The notes under the pieces: generated by a model
The model's database searches: none
What the model was told of the DNA's origin: nothing
What the model saw: the letters and a program-made list of their open reading frames with translations, nothing else
Assembly: GCA_900073065.1 (NCBI GenBank)
Contig: FJOG01000013.1
Coordinates: forward strand, 121,667 to 185,666
Reading direction: 5' to 3'
Source of the DNA: Phialocephala subalpina
Lineage: Eukaryota; Ascomycota; Leotiomycetes; Helotiales; Mollisiaceae
DNA length: 64,000 bases
Made by a program: the position numbers and the translations under genes
Shown here: positions 1-11,171 of the stretch, piece after piece
Layout of the letters: each line of letters opens with the position of its first letter
Position numbering within the stretch: position 1 is the stretch's first letter

Positions 1-2735
1 CTGTCTGGTGTGGGGTCCTTCCCTGTGTCAGCAATGGGAGGAGCTAAGCTGTTTTGGGAATAGGGGCTTGAATTCTAGGCTTGGACTGGAATCCCAATTT
101 CTTCATCTTCATCTTCATCTTCACAATTCATACTCATGTCTGGTTTGTTTTCATTTGCTCTAAATGAACTCTGATCGATAAGTATTCCTATTCCCGCCAA
201 GTAATGTTACCAAATATCAAGTACAACGTCTTCGACAGTCACCCTCACCATCCATGAATGAACCACGGCAAGTGCCGACTGTCTCGTCAATTATCCTAAA
301 GTATCTGAGACTTCGAAGGGTAGTTGGATTTATCTCACTTTGGATTTATAACGAGTAATGATGATGCTTAAGTCCTTGCTTGTGTTGCGTCTAAGTCGTG
401 ATGAAGTTGCCTGACTTTGCGGTTCTTTGTTTGCTGATTTCATTGACATTGCGAAAGTTATTCAAGTCCTTTCCCCTTATTTTCTATTATATTGAGGCCC
501 CTTAGTTGACCAAGAGATGTCCCGCGACGTTTGCTTTGAGGGAAGGATTCTCGGGGGTGCTAGTGCTGAATGCGAAGAATTTTGAGATCCGAGCTTCTGT
601 GAACTAAGGATATTTCACTCGGTTGAGTCGATGTCGAGCAAGTACAGTTCATTGGAGCTCATGCGTGTTTGTTTTCTACAGCGTTGATTGCGAAGGTGGG
701 AAAGGAATGTCCACGGATCTCTTCGCTGATCGACACGTTTGTGTCTCAATTACTCCGACCTAACAATGAAGACTCCAACTACAGCTCCAACATGAGTGGA
801 CTGACTAGACTTCCAGCTCTGCCAGCGCCCTTGGTCGGCGTCCTTCCCATATATGACTTCGATGCTGTTCAAGCAAATGGCAGTAGCGCAGGCACAATCC
901 TGTTTACGTTGTCCTACAATCGTGCATCTGTCAAGCTCAAAAGAACTCAGACGTGGATACCAACAAGGGTTATTCGACTTTCGGTTCCAAGAGAGGCACT
1001 TCTCGACCTGGCAAAATGACCTGCAATACGCCGAACGGAACAACCAAGTACTTCAGATGGTGGAAATTTGCGAGACTTCACGTCTCAATCTGCTGCTCCA
1101 GATGCAGCAAGGACGTTTGACAAACCACCAAGAACCCCGGGAGCGAGAGCCCACCTTCAGGATGCGTAAAATTCGACTAGTGGAGACGGCATTAGAAGCC
1201 AGAAGCTTGCGAAACGCCTCTCTTCGATCTGCTGTTCGACATGTGGAGCAGATATCAGAAACCCAAGTTTTGCCGAACGCCATTCCCCTACTTGCTGCTG
1301 GAGATACCTCAGAAGATCGAGGCCCGCCAAACACAACGCCTGGATCAGCTATTGGAGGTACGTCAGAAGCCTGAGACCAGCCAGACTTCACACCCCAATC
1401 TGCTATTAGAGAGGTGGAGGGAGGTACACCTCAAGTCATGTGACGAGAAAGCAGCAGCTCCAAAATCGGAAGAAGCAGTTTTGGGATGGTCCACGATCTT
1501 CGCATTCAGCATTCAAGCATCTCTTTAAAGCACAACGCGCCAGACTTTCGCCTGACGAAGAGCAAAACCTCGGGATCGTCTCCCACATCTCCCGCACCAT
1601 CCCGGCATATCGAGGTTCTTATTTCTCCACTTCATCACGAAAACCCCTCATCTAAATCACAGATCGAGAAATGAGTCCTCCTCGCGGTCCAAGCCGTCAG
1701 ACTTTCCAGCTTACCCCATCCGTACTTGAAATCGTGAACATAAATTTCAAATGCAGAACCCTGATTGCTTCTTTCCTTGAAAGTACTCATCTGTAAAGTG
1801 AGAACAACTTGGTGCACCTTGGAAATGAGCATGAGTCAGTCTCGGCTTTGTGAAAGTGACTTGATGATCGTAGGAAGATCGAGTGGACGAGACAAGAATA
1901 CGGGGTCTCCGCAAAATTGAACCGGAAACCGAAGCGCGAATCACATTCGCTTGAAGTTGTTTCAGATGAAGTTGAAACTGCCTGAAAGGCGATTATTTCT
2001 TTGAAAATGCAAAGTTGCGTAGTGAAATGACTTTCTGCATGAAGCATGAGGGGTGATCCAGAAATTCGACCCGTGTGCCTGTACCGAATTGAATGTCTGG
2101 AAATTTAAATGTCCCCGTACATGTGGTACATTGTATTCTGCAGAACGTCCCAGCCGTCTTGAAAAATTCTAGGTAGAAAATTGTCCCTCATATTCTGGGA
2201 TATTTTGGCGCGGTAGGTACCTTAACCAGAGTTACAGCTGCGAAATGCTGCGGGCGCCCAGCGACCAAAGAGTGTACAGGCCGAGCAGCGGAGCCCATCC
2301 TCAGAATGAAATAGTGAATGTACATGATGCGAATAGATGTAGTTCTGCAGTTCCGCACAACACAAGCTCACCTTAGTGAAAGTCCGTAAAATGATCATGA
2401 CTTTTGATGTGGTGAATTGCCTCGCTGAAAAAATCGATTTGATATTGGGAAAGAGCCACTAGCCGTAAAGCGTAGTCTTAACGAGTGTACGGTCGTCATT
2501 ACGGTCGTCCGCTCTTCACTCGCACTGCAAAATAGCGTGAAAATCTCTGCGCAGCTCAACGACAAGGCATCAGCAGAGTCAACAGATCCATCAAAATTAC
2601 GACCACAACGCCCTAAAATGTTTCTTTTGAGGGCAAAATCATTCTGAATATGCGCTTAAGAATCGATATCTCGAAGATCAGATCGCGATCTTGCGCCGAA
2701 CCTGACTTTATCACGTCGTCGCACCTTCTGTCATC
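1..2735. other. Left-end region without a convincing gene
   Basis: This 2.7 kb holds no ORF I can tie to a family. A hexamer run (TTCATC, about four copies) lies near 98-125. The longest ATG-started ORF is on the plus strand at 853-1374 (173 codons). It is Gln/Arg-rich, overlaps ORFs in other frames, and shows no clear splice sites or motif. The last few hundred bases should contain the EPL1 promoter. An unrecognised lineage-specific gene here cannot be excluded. Confidence 0.5.
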
Positions 2736-4546
2736 ATGCGATCTCAGGGTCAGGCTGGGCGCGCAACCCGAGTTAAAAAATTAGCCAAAAATTTCGGCCA
2801 GCAGGTCCTGCGCGAAGATCAACTAGATTCTGCTGAGTACAGCTCTCTACTTTCTACGCAGTCAAATATTGAGACTGGGGTAGAGAAATCCGAGGAAAAG
2901 GCACGTGACCCATGTCCAGATCGAATCACATGACATCAGAGCTTCTGCTAACATTCTACCAGGAATACCATCTCCAAGCTGCCCTCAAAGGCTCAGGTGG
3001 TAGCAAAGATGCAGAAGAGATTCCAGCTCCTCCTGCCGAGGAATCGCCCGACCTCGATTACGATAACCTATACCCGTTAGTATTTAACAAACCCGCCACC
3101 TACATTCGCTTCTCCCAGACCGTCGAAGAAACCACCGGATGTCAGTATAATATGACCACCGAAGATGATGGCTTCCTCAAAGAATACAATAAGAAGAAGC
3201 CAGCAGGAGCCAGGTGTTCTGAAGATGACTTTGAAAGAATTATGGATGTCTTCGAGGACACTGCCAATGAGCAAATCCCCTTCGCATCCCTTGATAACAC
3301 CATCCTTCCCCTCGAAGTTATGAAGCCTGTGCTTAAGCAGCATATCGATGATAAGCTTATGGGAATTGCGTCGGATATTTATGCGCACTGGCGGAAATGC
3401 AGACAAGAATCTGGAGGCCATCAACTACAACCAAGTTTGAAGTTTGAGAAGAACCAGACAGACGATGATGGAGATCCATATGTCTGCTTCAGACGTCGTG
3501 ATGTCCGCCAGACTCGAAAGACTCGAGCTCGTGACACACAGAGTGTGGAGAAGCTCAAGAGAATGAGGAAAGAACTTGATGATGGACGTCAGTTGATAGA
3601 AATGGCTCTTCAGAGAGAACTGACGAAGAGAGAACTTCTAAAGTGTGACAAGAGCATTTTCGAACAGCGTGCCGAAGTCAAGAAGACCAAGGTCAAGCTT
3701 GGTATCAAAACTGACGACGAGGACCTCATCAATCAAAGAGTAAGTCAACTTCAACCGTATGCTGTGCTCATCGCTGACAAGCAACAGCCACAGAAGAGAA
3801 AGATCTCCGAGTTTGGTCAACTGCAACGTCCACCAGGAACCCAGCTACGCTTGCCTGGCCGGTCTGATGGCCGCCCTATTGATGCTGACCTCGTGTTGTT
3901 GAGTGATCTGATGGCGCAGAAGGAGAATCTGCTCCAGAATGAAATCGAAGAAAAGGCGCAGCAACATCGGAAATGGAACATGGGCCATGTCGACTTGACT
4001 CGTGAGCCACTGTCTCCAGTCCATGGCCAAGGTTTCGATGCTGGTTTCCGTCCAGCCACCGCCCAATACCAGTATCTGATGACCCCTCCCTCCTCCGTGA
4101 CCTCCGAGTCTTTCGATCAACCATCACCAGCCATAGAGAAGTCCGAGTCGTTCGCACTTGGATACAATTCGCCTTCCGAAGATGACGAACCTCGAGGACA
4201 ACCAGCTTATCGTCGTCGTATCGGTCGTGGAGGTCGTTTGTGGATTGATCGTAGAGGAATGCCGTCCGCTGCCAAACTAGCCGATGCGACTGTGTCGGAT
4301 CGTTGGAAATACGACCAAGATGATGATGAGGAGCAGCCGGTCTATGAGATGGACCCATATGACACCAAGGCCCTCCGATTCCGAGCAACCATACCCTACC
4401 CACCCCACCTGTTCTCTCAGCGTCCTCGACCCGACCAGCAAGCCGCCGCGCAGCTGGCCGCTAGAGCTGCTGCTGCTGGACAGAGCCCCGCGAATAATCG
4501 AGCAATAGCTGGTGTTGGTCAACAGCCACAGCAAGCCCCAACTTGA
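2736..4546 (+). CDS. EPL1: Enhancer of polycomb-like protein 1 (NuA4 subunit)
   Basis: Epl1 is a scaffold of the NuA4/Piccolo histone H4/H2A acetyltransferase and links Esa1 and Yng2 to nucleosomes in the nucleus. The model has three exons (2736-2900, 2963-3739, 3788-4546) and gives 566 aa. The EPcA region runs from the N-terminal QVLREDQLDS and TGVEKSEEK motifs through EYHLQAAL and a long conserved block. A coiled basic stretch follows, and the C-terminus is Gln/Ala-rich. Intron 1 (62 nt) must start with GC (donor AAG|GCACGT), because only this join keeps SEEK and EYHLQAAL in one frame. It has a CTAAC branch point and a TACCAG acceptor. Intron 2 is 48 nt, a multiple of three, and free of stops, so its retention would add 16 residues. 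The start is the first in-frame ATG. Confidence 0.93.
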
Positions 4547-4910
4547 AGCACCAAAACCACTTACCAGTCCCCCTCACACCTACACACACTATACACCGCA
4601 TACACCCCCTCCGCGCTATAAAGCGCTCATGTAAGAATATGGATGGCATTCTGATTTGCAGGGCATCGCTTGAGATGTGCCAGAATTTGGCGTTGCCCAC
4701 GGAATGGGCTAGCGTTTGTTTGGCATTAGATGTTTGCCCCGAGCCCGATGGGAATTGAAGGGTGCCTGTTGTATTTTAGTGCTCACGCGAGCAAAGGAGA
4801 AGAAGATAGCCGAAGGAAGGAAGACAATAGTGGATTTCTGCCTCCTTAGCAATTGTCCTCAAGATCAAGGGACATTGCTCTCGTACATACCAGAAACCAC
4901 AATGCAAGTA
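4547..4910. other. Convergent intergenic region EPL1/RKM4
   Basis: This 364-bp gap separates the 3' ends of EPL1 and RKM4. It has short pyrimidine-rich stretches and presumably both 3' UTRs. No further gene or clear structure is seen. Confidence 0.6.
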
Positions 4911-6824
4911 TCATCTCTTTCTGACTTTCTTCTTCTCTCCTTCAGTTTGGTGAACTTTTCTCTTCGTTCCTCCAGCCACAGCTTCCCTGACTTTGGCCTG
5001 TCCTCTCATTCTTTTGTTGCTGGCTGCAAAGGTGGTTGCTTCCTGAATGGCCTGTCTTAGAACTTGCTTCTCGCCGAATCGAACTTGAACAGCCATAGCC
5101 TTTCGATGAGGCAAGTTGCCGGCTTGAAGCAGTGCTTCGTCCTCTTCTGCTGTGGTGGCGTATTCCTGTTCTCTGAGCTGAAGAAGTTTGACTAGAACCT
5201 ATATCCAAGATCTCGGTGTTAGTGTTCCTATCTGAAGCGCTTTAAAGAGGAGATTAGAATGTCCCAAGAGCTTCGAGATATTCAACACTCTAGAAACAAA
5301 GGGGAAAAGAGGAATGCTGCTATTGTTCTGAGAACGTGGGCTTACCTGGCCAACAAGTTCTGTTGAGAGTCTTGACCGGCTTGGAAGGGCAGTCTCGGAG
5401 GTCTGGATAGCAGCAAAGTGTTCATCGTCTAGAAGAAGAATGTACAATAGAGCCAGTAGCTCATCAGGAATGCTAGGCCCATCGGGTCCGGGGTGCGCGA
5501 GATCATAGGAATCTTCGTAAATGCCTATTCCCAAGTTCTTGGTGTCAGTATTCCTATTCCAAGCACTTCCAAGAGGAGAGTAGAATGTCCCAGGAGCATC
5601 GGAAGATTTGAGACTCTCGGTACCAAGGGGGAAGGAGGAAATTTCCTCTGAGAAGGTGGGCTTACCTTCTCTTTGCGAGAGCTCAATTCTTTTGTTGACC
5701 TCTGAAAGACCCAATGGCTCCAGGACTTTTTGGCCTGGAAGCTGCAATGATTCATCAGAGCGGAAGAGAGACATAATTGACTCCGTTGACAGCTCGGCGA
5801 CGTCAAACGGGGCATAGTTGTCTGTGACATAGCCATACCGTCGAAGTAAGTCGGACCTTGGGAGCTGACCATAGTCGTTGAATATCTCATCTCCTTTGGT
5901 TATGGGGCGGATTGCTCTCATTTCAAGGTCTTCATTGTCGCAGCAGAGACGAGAATTGTTCCTGTCTGCATCCGCGTTGAGCATATCTGCCAAAGGGATC
6001 ATGGAGAGGATGGTTTTCTCGTCTTCCCCATTGTCAGACACCAGCTCATCAGCCTCTTCGTCTTGGCCTTCTGCATTCTCCTTGTCCACCAGTTCAGGAA
6101 TGTCGAAAGCATACGCCATGATGACGGAAGCTACTTTGTGGCACATTGTGGGGTTGGCATTTTCGATGTTCAAAGGTGTGATATGTTGCGCGAATAGATC
6201 TTCGGCGGTTGCTTTTCCAATCTTCGTTGTGACCATGCTGGCTTGAAGCTCAGAAAGCTCATCGTCTGCCCAGAATACGAGACTGTCGAGCAGCTCGGGC
6301 AAGACAGCAAAATACGGCATCCACTTCGAGTCTTTCCGCAATGCTTCTACAAGCATGATAGTCGTCAGAGCCTGTGAGTTCAAGAGGTCAGCATCTTGTC
6401 GCAAAATTGGTGGGAGTGGGTAAATGTACCAGCCAGCCAGGTACATCAGGAATAGTCTTCTGGAGGAAGGAGAGTTGCGAATCGCTGAGGGCTGTATTCA
6501 TATTGAGGGCTGCCGAACGTGGGATAGTGAAGAGAACTTCGTCTTCCTCTATGTCTGTGATAGCGACTGGAAGTTCTGTCAGTGATGCGCGGAAGGGAAG
6601 GAAAGCAGCAATCGAAGTGAGATGATAACAGGTATTTTAATTTCGCGCGAAGAACCTATACAGCTTTCGCTGTATGAAGTATATAAGGGAAACTCACCGA
6701 CTCCTCGATTTTTGCCGGAAGTCCTAAGATCAGCCACAGCAATCTTAGGACTGATTTGGATACCCATTTTCGCAAGCCAGGAGAGAAACACTTCAGTGGT
6801 AGTCTGGAAATTGTCGGCTTCCAT
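4911..6824 (-). CDS. RKM4: SET-domain ribosomal lysine methyltransferase (Rkm4/SETD6-like)
   Basis: Rkm4 methylates a lysine of a large-subunit ribosomal protein using SAM. Five exons (6824-6698, 6566-6430, 6371-5666, 5524-5346, 5198-4911) give 478 aa. The N-terminal half carries the split SET domain: GIQISPKIAVADL, then IPLADMLNAD, then the diagnostic FNDYGQLPRSDLLRRYGYV. The C-terminal half is the Rubisco-LSMT substrate-binding domain, ending in a Lys/Arg-rich tail. Intron 1 is 131 nt and intron 2 is 58 nt. Introns 3 (5525-5665, 141 nt) and 4 (5199-5345, 147 nt) are sequence relatives of each other along their whole length. Both are multiples of three; intron 3 has no in-frame stop, and intron 4's only stop is the TAG at its acceptor. 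It shares a 440-bp promoter region with KAE1. Confidence 0.9.
5199..5345 (-). repeat. Introner-like element, copy A (RKM4 intron 4)
   Basis: This 147-nt intron (phase 0) begins GTAAGCCCACGTTCTCAGA and ends ATCTTGGATATAG. It aligns from first to last base with the intron at 5525-5665, while the flanking exons do not align. Similarity is strongest in the 3' half, around the shared word TGGGACATTCTA and the branch region (CACTAACACC here, TACTGACACC in copy B). Confidence 0.8.
5525..5665 (-). repeat. Introner-like element, copy B (RKM4 intron 3)
   Basis: This 141-nt intron (phase 1) begins GTAAGCCCACCTTCTCAGA and ends AACTTGGGAATAG. It is homologous to copy A up to both splice sites, with a few small indels in the first half. 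By eye, roughly 80% of positions match over the last 70 or so bases. A unit copied with its own splice signals explains this better than an exon-intron duplication. Confidence 0.8.
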
Positions 6825-7264
6825 GTTTGCTGTTTGTGAAAAGTAATGTATACAATAGTTTCGTGGTGGAGGAACTTTCTGAGAGGCAGAGGAGCAGGAG
6901 TATAACAAAATGAATGGATGGCCTAGGAATCAACCCGCGCTAACTTAGCGAAAAGTGCAGGGGCCCAACCTCGAGTTATTGAACGCACAATAAAAATTGT
7001 AACATTCTCTCACCGCTTGTTGCCCTCAATTAATTATTGTTACCTTATAAGACCGGCGAAGACTCTTCTTTGAATAGCAAAGGTCAGTATGTAATGTGGA
7101 GGCACAGACAGTTTGAAAGCCTCTTCTTGTCCTAGCCGTGCAACCCGAGTCGCTGACAATTTTCTTATCGGCTTGAGATTGTCAGCCTCACCAGCCTCGT
7201 GCGGGGACTTCCACTCTACTTGTACAACAACAACAACCTCAGAGTTCACCACCCAACATACAAA
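6825..7264. promoter_or_regulatory. Divergent promoter region RKM4/KAE1
   Basis: The 440 bp between two divergent start codons must hold both promoters and both 5' leaders. It includes an A/T-rich stretch around 6980-7050. I identify no specific factor site. Confidence 0.5.
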
Positions 7265-8381
7265 ATGATTGCGATAGGCCTTGAAGGAAGTGCCAACAAG
7301 CTTGGGGTTGGTATCATATCCCATCCTGGGAAAGGCAAACCCGCACAAATCCTTTCGTATGTTTCTCCTTCCTTCTTCCCTTCTCTGTCTCTGTCAAAGT
7401 TCGCTACTGAAAGGAAAGGAAAGAAACCTGAGACACACTTTTAATGCCCCCCCAGGCGAAGGTTTCCTACCAAAAGATACAGCCAAACACCATCGATCAT
7501 GGGTTGTCAGGCTCGTCAAGCAGGCTATGGCAGAAGCGAAGGTCTCGATCAAAGATGTTGACTGCATATGCTATACAAAGGGTCCTGGGATGGGTGCTCC
7601 ATTACAAAGTGTAGCTGTGGCTGCAAGGATGCTTTCGCTGTTGTGGGAGAAGGAGTTGGTGGGAGTCAATCACTGCGTCGGCCATATCGAAATGGGCAGA
7701 GAGATTACTGGGGCTCAGAATCCGGTTGTGTTGTATGTCAGTGGAGGCAATACACAAGTCATTGCATATGCAGAGCAGCGATACCGTATATTTGGAGAAG
7801 CCCTCGACATTGCTGTGGGAAACTGCCTCGACCGATTCGCTCGAACCCTCGAAATAAGCAACGACCCGGCACCCGGCTACAACATCGAGCAGCTGGCGAA
7901 GAAAGGAAAAGTGTTGCTAGACCTACCGTACGCGGTGAAGGGAATGGATTGCTCTTTCTCTGGGATATTGGCAAGCATTGACCTTCTTGCGGCAGATCTT
8001 AAGGCGAACCCAGATTGGCGAGACCCCATCACGGGTGAAGTCATTACGACAGCTGATCTATGCTTCAGTCTGCAGGAGACGATATATGCAATGTTGGTTG
8101 AGATCACGGAGAGGGCAATGGCTCATGTTGGAAGTAAACAGGTACTGATTGTTGGAGGAGTCGGGTGTAATGAAAGGCTTCAAGAGATGATGGGCTTGAT
8201 GGCTGCAGACCGAGGTGGCAGTGTGTTTGCTACAGATGAGCGGTTCTGTATCGACAACGGTATTATGATTGCACATGCAGGCTTATTAGCGTATGAGACA
8301 GGCTTCAGAACGAGCCTGGAGGATAGCACCTGCACGCAAAGATTCAGGACGGATGAAGTCCTCGTCAAATGGAGAGACTGA
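7265..8381 (+). CDS. KAE1: tRNA N6-adenosine threonylcarbamoyltransferase (KEOPS subunit)
   Basis: Kae1/OSGEP transfers the threonylcarbamoyl group to A37 of ANN-decoding tRNAs within the cytosolic/nuclear KEOPS complex. Exons 7265-7356 and 7424-8381 give 349 aa, normal for the family. The ASKHA-fold motifs are visible: [17 protein letters not shown] at the start, [12 protein letters not shown], the metal-binding [10 protein letters not shown], the nucleotide-binding [12 protein letters not shown], and [13 protein letters not shown] near the end. The 67-nt intron is placed so that ILS joins NLRHT, the usual family sequence. Its acceptor is AAAG, and a better-looking CCCCCAG downstream would delete conserved residues. 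Confidence 0.94.
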
Positions 8382-8498
8382 AGCATCGATCATTCGGAAG
8401 TGAAGATGGGAACTTGATTCGCGCTAGAGCCTGGAAATGGAAGGGATATGCTTTGAATCTCTGGCTTCGGGCTTTCGAATTCTGCCACAAATACTAGG

Positions 8499-9049
8499 TC
8501 AGAACTCATCCTCGGAATCATCTTCCTCCTCAAGGATCGTCAGTCCCAGCAGCCCATGGTCATCGCCTCTCTGAGTAGCGTTCTTCTCCAACCACTCAAC
8601 ATACTTCTCCATCGAAATGCCGTTTTTCCAGTTGCCATCTTCATCCTTGACTTGGGAGTCTTGCCAAACTTGCTCAAGCTTCTTCTCTCTGGCAGCCCGA
8701 ACTGAAGCGGCAGTGCGACCCTTCTCCTCGGGAGTTGGAGTCAAATCGAAGAGCGATACTAGAACGGTAGATGAAAGGTGGAGGACTGAGCCAGTAACAA
8801 GACCAATTACGGCTGCAACGCCGAGGTAGATATACAATGTCTAGGAGAATTAACCAGAAGCCATGGCTTTGAAAGATTATAACTTACTTCAAACTTCGCC
8901 AGCAACGCGAAGGGCAATAAGCAGCCTGCAGCTATGTAGTGGCACAGGTAAAGGAGTGGTGCAAGGGGTATCAGAAGCCAGCTGAAGAGTGTTGTGATGG
9001 GCAGGGAGCAGTAATACAATATGCTGCCTGCTACCGAGAGCCAAGTCAT
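8499..9049 (-). CDS. Small membrane protein of unknown function
   Basis: Exons 9049-8888 and 8840-8499 give 167 aa, joined across a 47-nt GTAAGT...CTAG intron. The first 80 or so residues contain three hydrophobic segments (around ILYYCSLPITTLFSWLLIPL, CHYIAAGCLLPFALLA and YLGVAAVIGLVTGSVL). A soluble charged region with KEDGNWKNG-type acidic patches follows, and the end is very acidic (EEEDDSEDEF). This layout suggests a multi-pass endomembrane protein with a cytosolic tail. I do not recognise the family. It is tail-to-tail with KAE1 (117 bp apart). An 8-codon upstream ORF overlaps its start codon (see 9046-9072). Confidence 0.75.
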
Positions 9050-9072
9050 ATTTGTAACACGTCCACGGACAT
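9046..9072 (-). promoter_or_regulatory. Overlapping uORF at the start of the small membrane protein gene
   Basis: Reading on the minus strand from 9072, an ATG opens eight codons whose TGA overlaps the main ATG (ATATGA). If the transcript includes it, ribosomes finishing the uORF stop exactly at the main start. Transcript extent is unknown. Confidence 0.35.
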
Positions 9073-9656
9073 TGGCAGATAGAGCCTGCAGCTACTCGTT
9101 AGAGATTGGCATTCGCATTGAGTTTGGATCACGTTTACCTTGGGTGACGATGTTGTTGACCTACGCCAGCCTCTTCCGTGGTCCAAAGAAGCTGTTGATC
9201 ATAAAAATGTGGTTTTCGGGCGAGTACCAAGGTTGTCAACCTGGTGGCCTGTTGCTAATTTGGACTTGAGATTTGAATAAACTTGTGAATGTCGGAAGCC
9301 AAGTTGAACTCTGTCCCAATGTTGATATCAGATGAACACCGAGTAACTTTGTACCCTTTGATAGTGCCAAGACAAAGCTAGAGCATCTCGCACGGACTCC
9401 CCAACCTTTAATTGTAGCGACGTGGGGTTGAAGAGGAGAGGAGGTACCGCCTCGTGAACCCCTCCTTCAACAAAATATTATCCCTTGGAGCTTGTCGCAT
9501 CCAAACACCCTGGCTGCTCCAGTGAAGCTCCACTGATAGCGGAGCTGCGCCTGTCCTGGACCTCTGCCGCATCTGCGAGCCCGATCTGGTCCTGCAATGC
9601 CCAAGCTCCACGTCATTTAATCCAACCACCACGACTTGACAACAACGTCTATCACC
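9050..9656. other. Divergent intergenic region
   Basis: This 607-bp region lies between the minus-strand membrane-protein gene and the plus-strand SNF1-beta gene and presumably contains both promoters. The last 150 bases before 9657 are C/A-rich, as fungal leaders often are. No other gene is seen. Confidence 0.5.
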
Positions 9657-11171
9657 ATGGGGAATAATCCGTCAACGAACAACCGCCAGGACCGCGGTTC
9701 TCACTCGGCCTCACCCTCACCTAGCCATGAAGCGTCGCGAACCCCGTCCACTCGGAGAGATCCCAGAAATCTGATTCAAGCTCAGCGAGCTCCCGCCGAA
9801 CCCTCGATGGCACAAGCTCGTGGAACTACGACCGCTACACATCGTACGCGCAATTCCCAATCACACCCCGCCGCGGCGTATCTGAATCACCCATCACCGA
9901 GTCAGAGCATCAACAGCCACTCGCATCACAGCAGCGATTCGCAGATGGGTACTCAAGCGTCGAAAGATGAGCCCAAGGCTGAAATACGAGACCAACCCAG
10001 CAAGCCGGTCGATGTTCCTGCTCCCGCTACGAATATAGATCCTACCTCTTCCCGATCGTACTCGCAGTCGATCGAGCCATCTGGGCCACCCGCTACACAA
10101 GACATGTCATACCATCTCACTCGACCTCCTAGATTACCGCTACCGATTGAAGAGGAGGTTCACACACCTGGATCACCTATCATCGCCCCGGCTGATGTTG
10201 ATGCTCCTGTCTTGGACATAGAGTCGCTAGACAATGAAGCACTGCCCCGACGTTCATCCGCTCTGAGTAATACTACAATAGATGAGGAGGATGCCGAGGA
10301 ATTGCGTGTGGACAAGACGGGTGCCACGGTTCCAACAACCTTCGAATGGCATCAAGGAGGAGAGAAGGTGTATGTTACTGGAACAATCTTTCAGTGGAAT
10401 AAGAAGCACCGTCTACATCCTGTGTGAGTAGCCAAATACCATTCAAGCGTTGAACTTTGCTAACCAATTTATAGCCCTGGAAATCCAGGTGTATTGAGAG
10501 CTGTTATCCATGTTCGGCCAGGAACACACCATATCAGGTTCATCGCTGATGGTCTGATGCAATGTTCCACCTTTTTGCCGACTACTGTAGACTTCGGCAA
10601 CAATTTGGTCAACTATATCGAAGTCAGTGCCGATGACATTCCCCGTGGGGTTCCAGTAGCCGTAGAAGGCACAGGAACTCCAATTTCCGGTGCTCAAGCT
10701 CAACCACAAATCTCAGCTGAGCCAGGCAAGACCAAGGCCACCGAAGCAGTCGACGAGACCAAGATCAAGGCACCTCCGAAGACGAAACCACCTATCCCAG
10801 CAGGAAAATACTCATCACAAATACCACAATATCTGCTTGATCTGGACAAAGCCGAGGATTCAGCGGCATACCAGTATGCAGCAGCAGCGATTGAGAAGCT
10901 TCCTACACCACCAAGTCTTCCCGGTTTCCTGGGCAAGCCAATTTTGAACGCCGCCACACCAATGAAGGATGATAACAGTGTCTTGACGATGCCGAATCAC
11001 ACAGTTCTCAACCATCTGGCAACAAGCAGTATCAAGAATAACGTACTGGCAGTTTCGGCGACGACTAGGTACAAAAGGAAGGCAAGTTCTCCTACTTCCC
11101 GAAGGCGATTTCCTGCTAACCAGCTGCAGTATGTTACGACGATTATGTATAAACCTACCGGGGATGATTGA
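9657..11171 (+). CDS. GAL83: SNF1/AMPK kinase beta subunit
   Basis: Beta subunits tether the Snf1 kinase and gamma subunit and direct the complex within the cell during glucose limitation. Exons 9657-10423, 10475-11081 and 11130-11171 give 471 aa. The chosen start gives MGNNPS, with Gly2 for N-myristoylation as in Sip2 and AMPK-beta. A long Ser/Pro/His-rich disordered region leads to the CBM48 glycogen-binding domain (VPTTFEWHQGGEKVYVTGTI, FQWNKKHRLHPV, PGNPGVLRAVIHVRPG). The C-terminal domain (NHTVLNHLATSSIKNNVLAV, then YVTTIMYKP) binds alpha and gamma. Intron 2 (48 nt) begins AAG|GCAAGT, so it is a GC-AG intron with a CTAAC branch. It is in frame and stop-free, so its retention would insert 16 residues just before the last beta strand. 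Confidence 0.92.

Noticed and set aside
3876..4403. Minus-strand ORF (175 codons) opposite EPL1
   Set aside because: It is antisense to a well-supported conserved exon, with no motif of its own.
7424..7458. Using the CCCCCAG acceptor near 7457 for the KAE1 intron
   Set aside because: It would delete the conserved NLRHT...NAPP residues; the AAAG acceptor at 7423 restores the family sequence.
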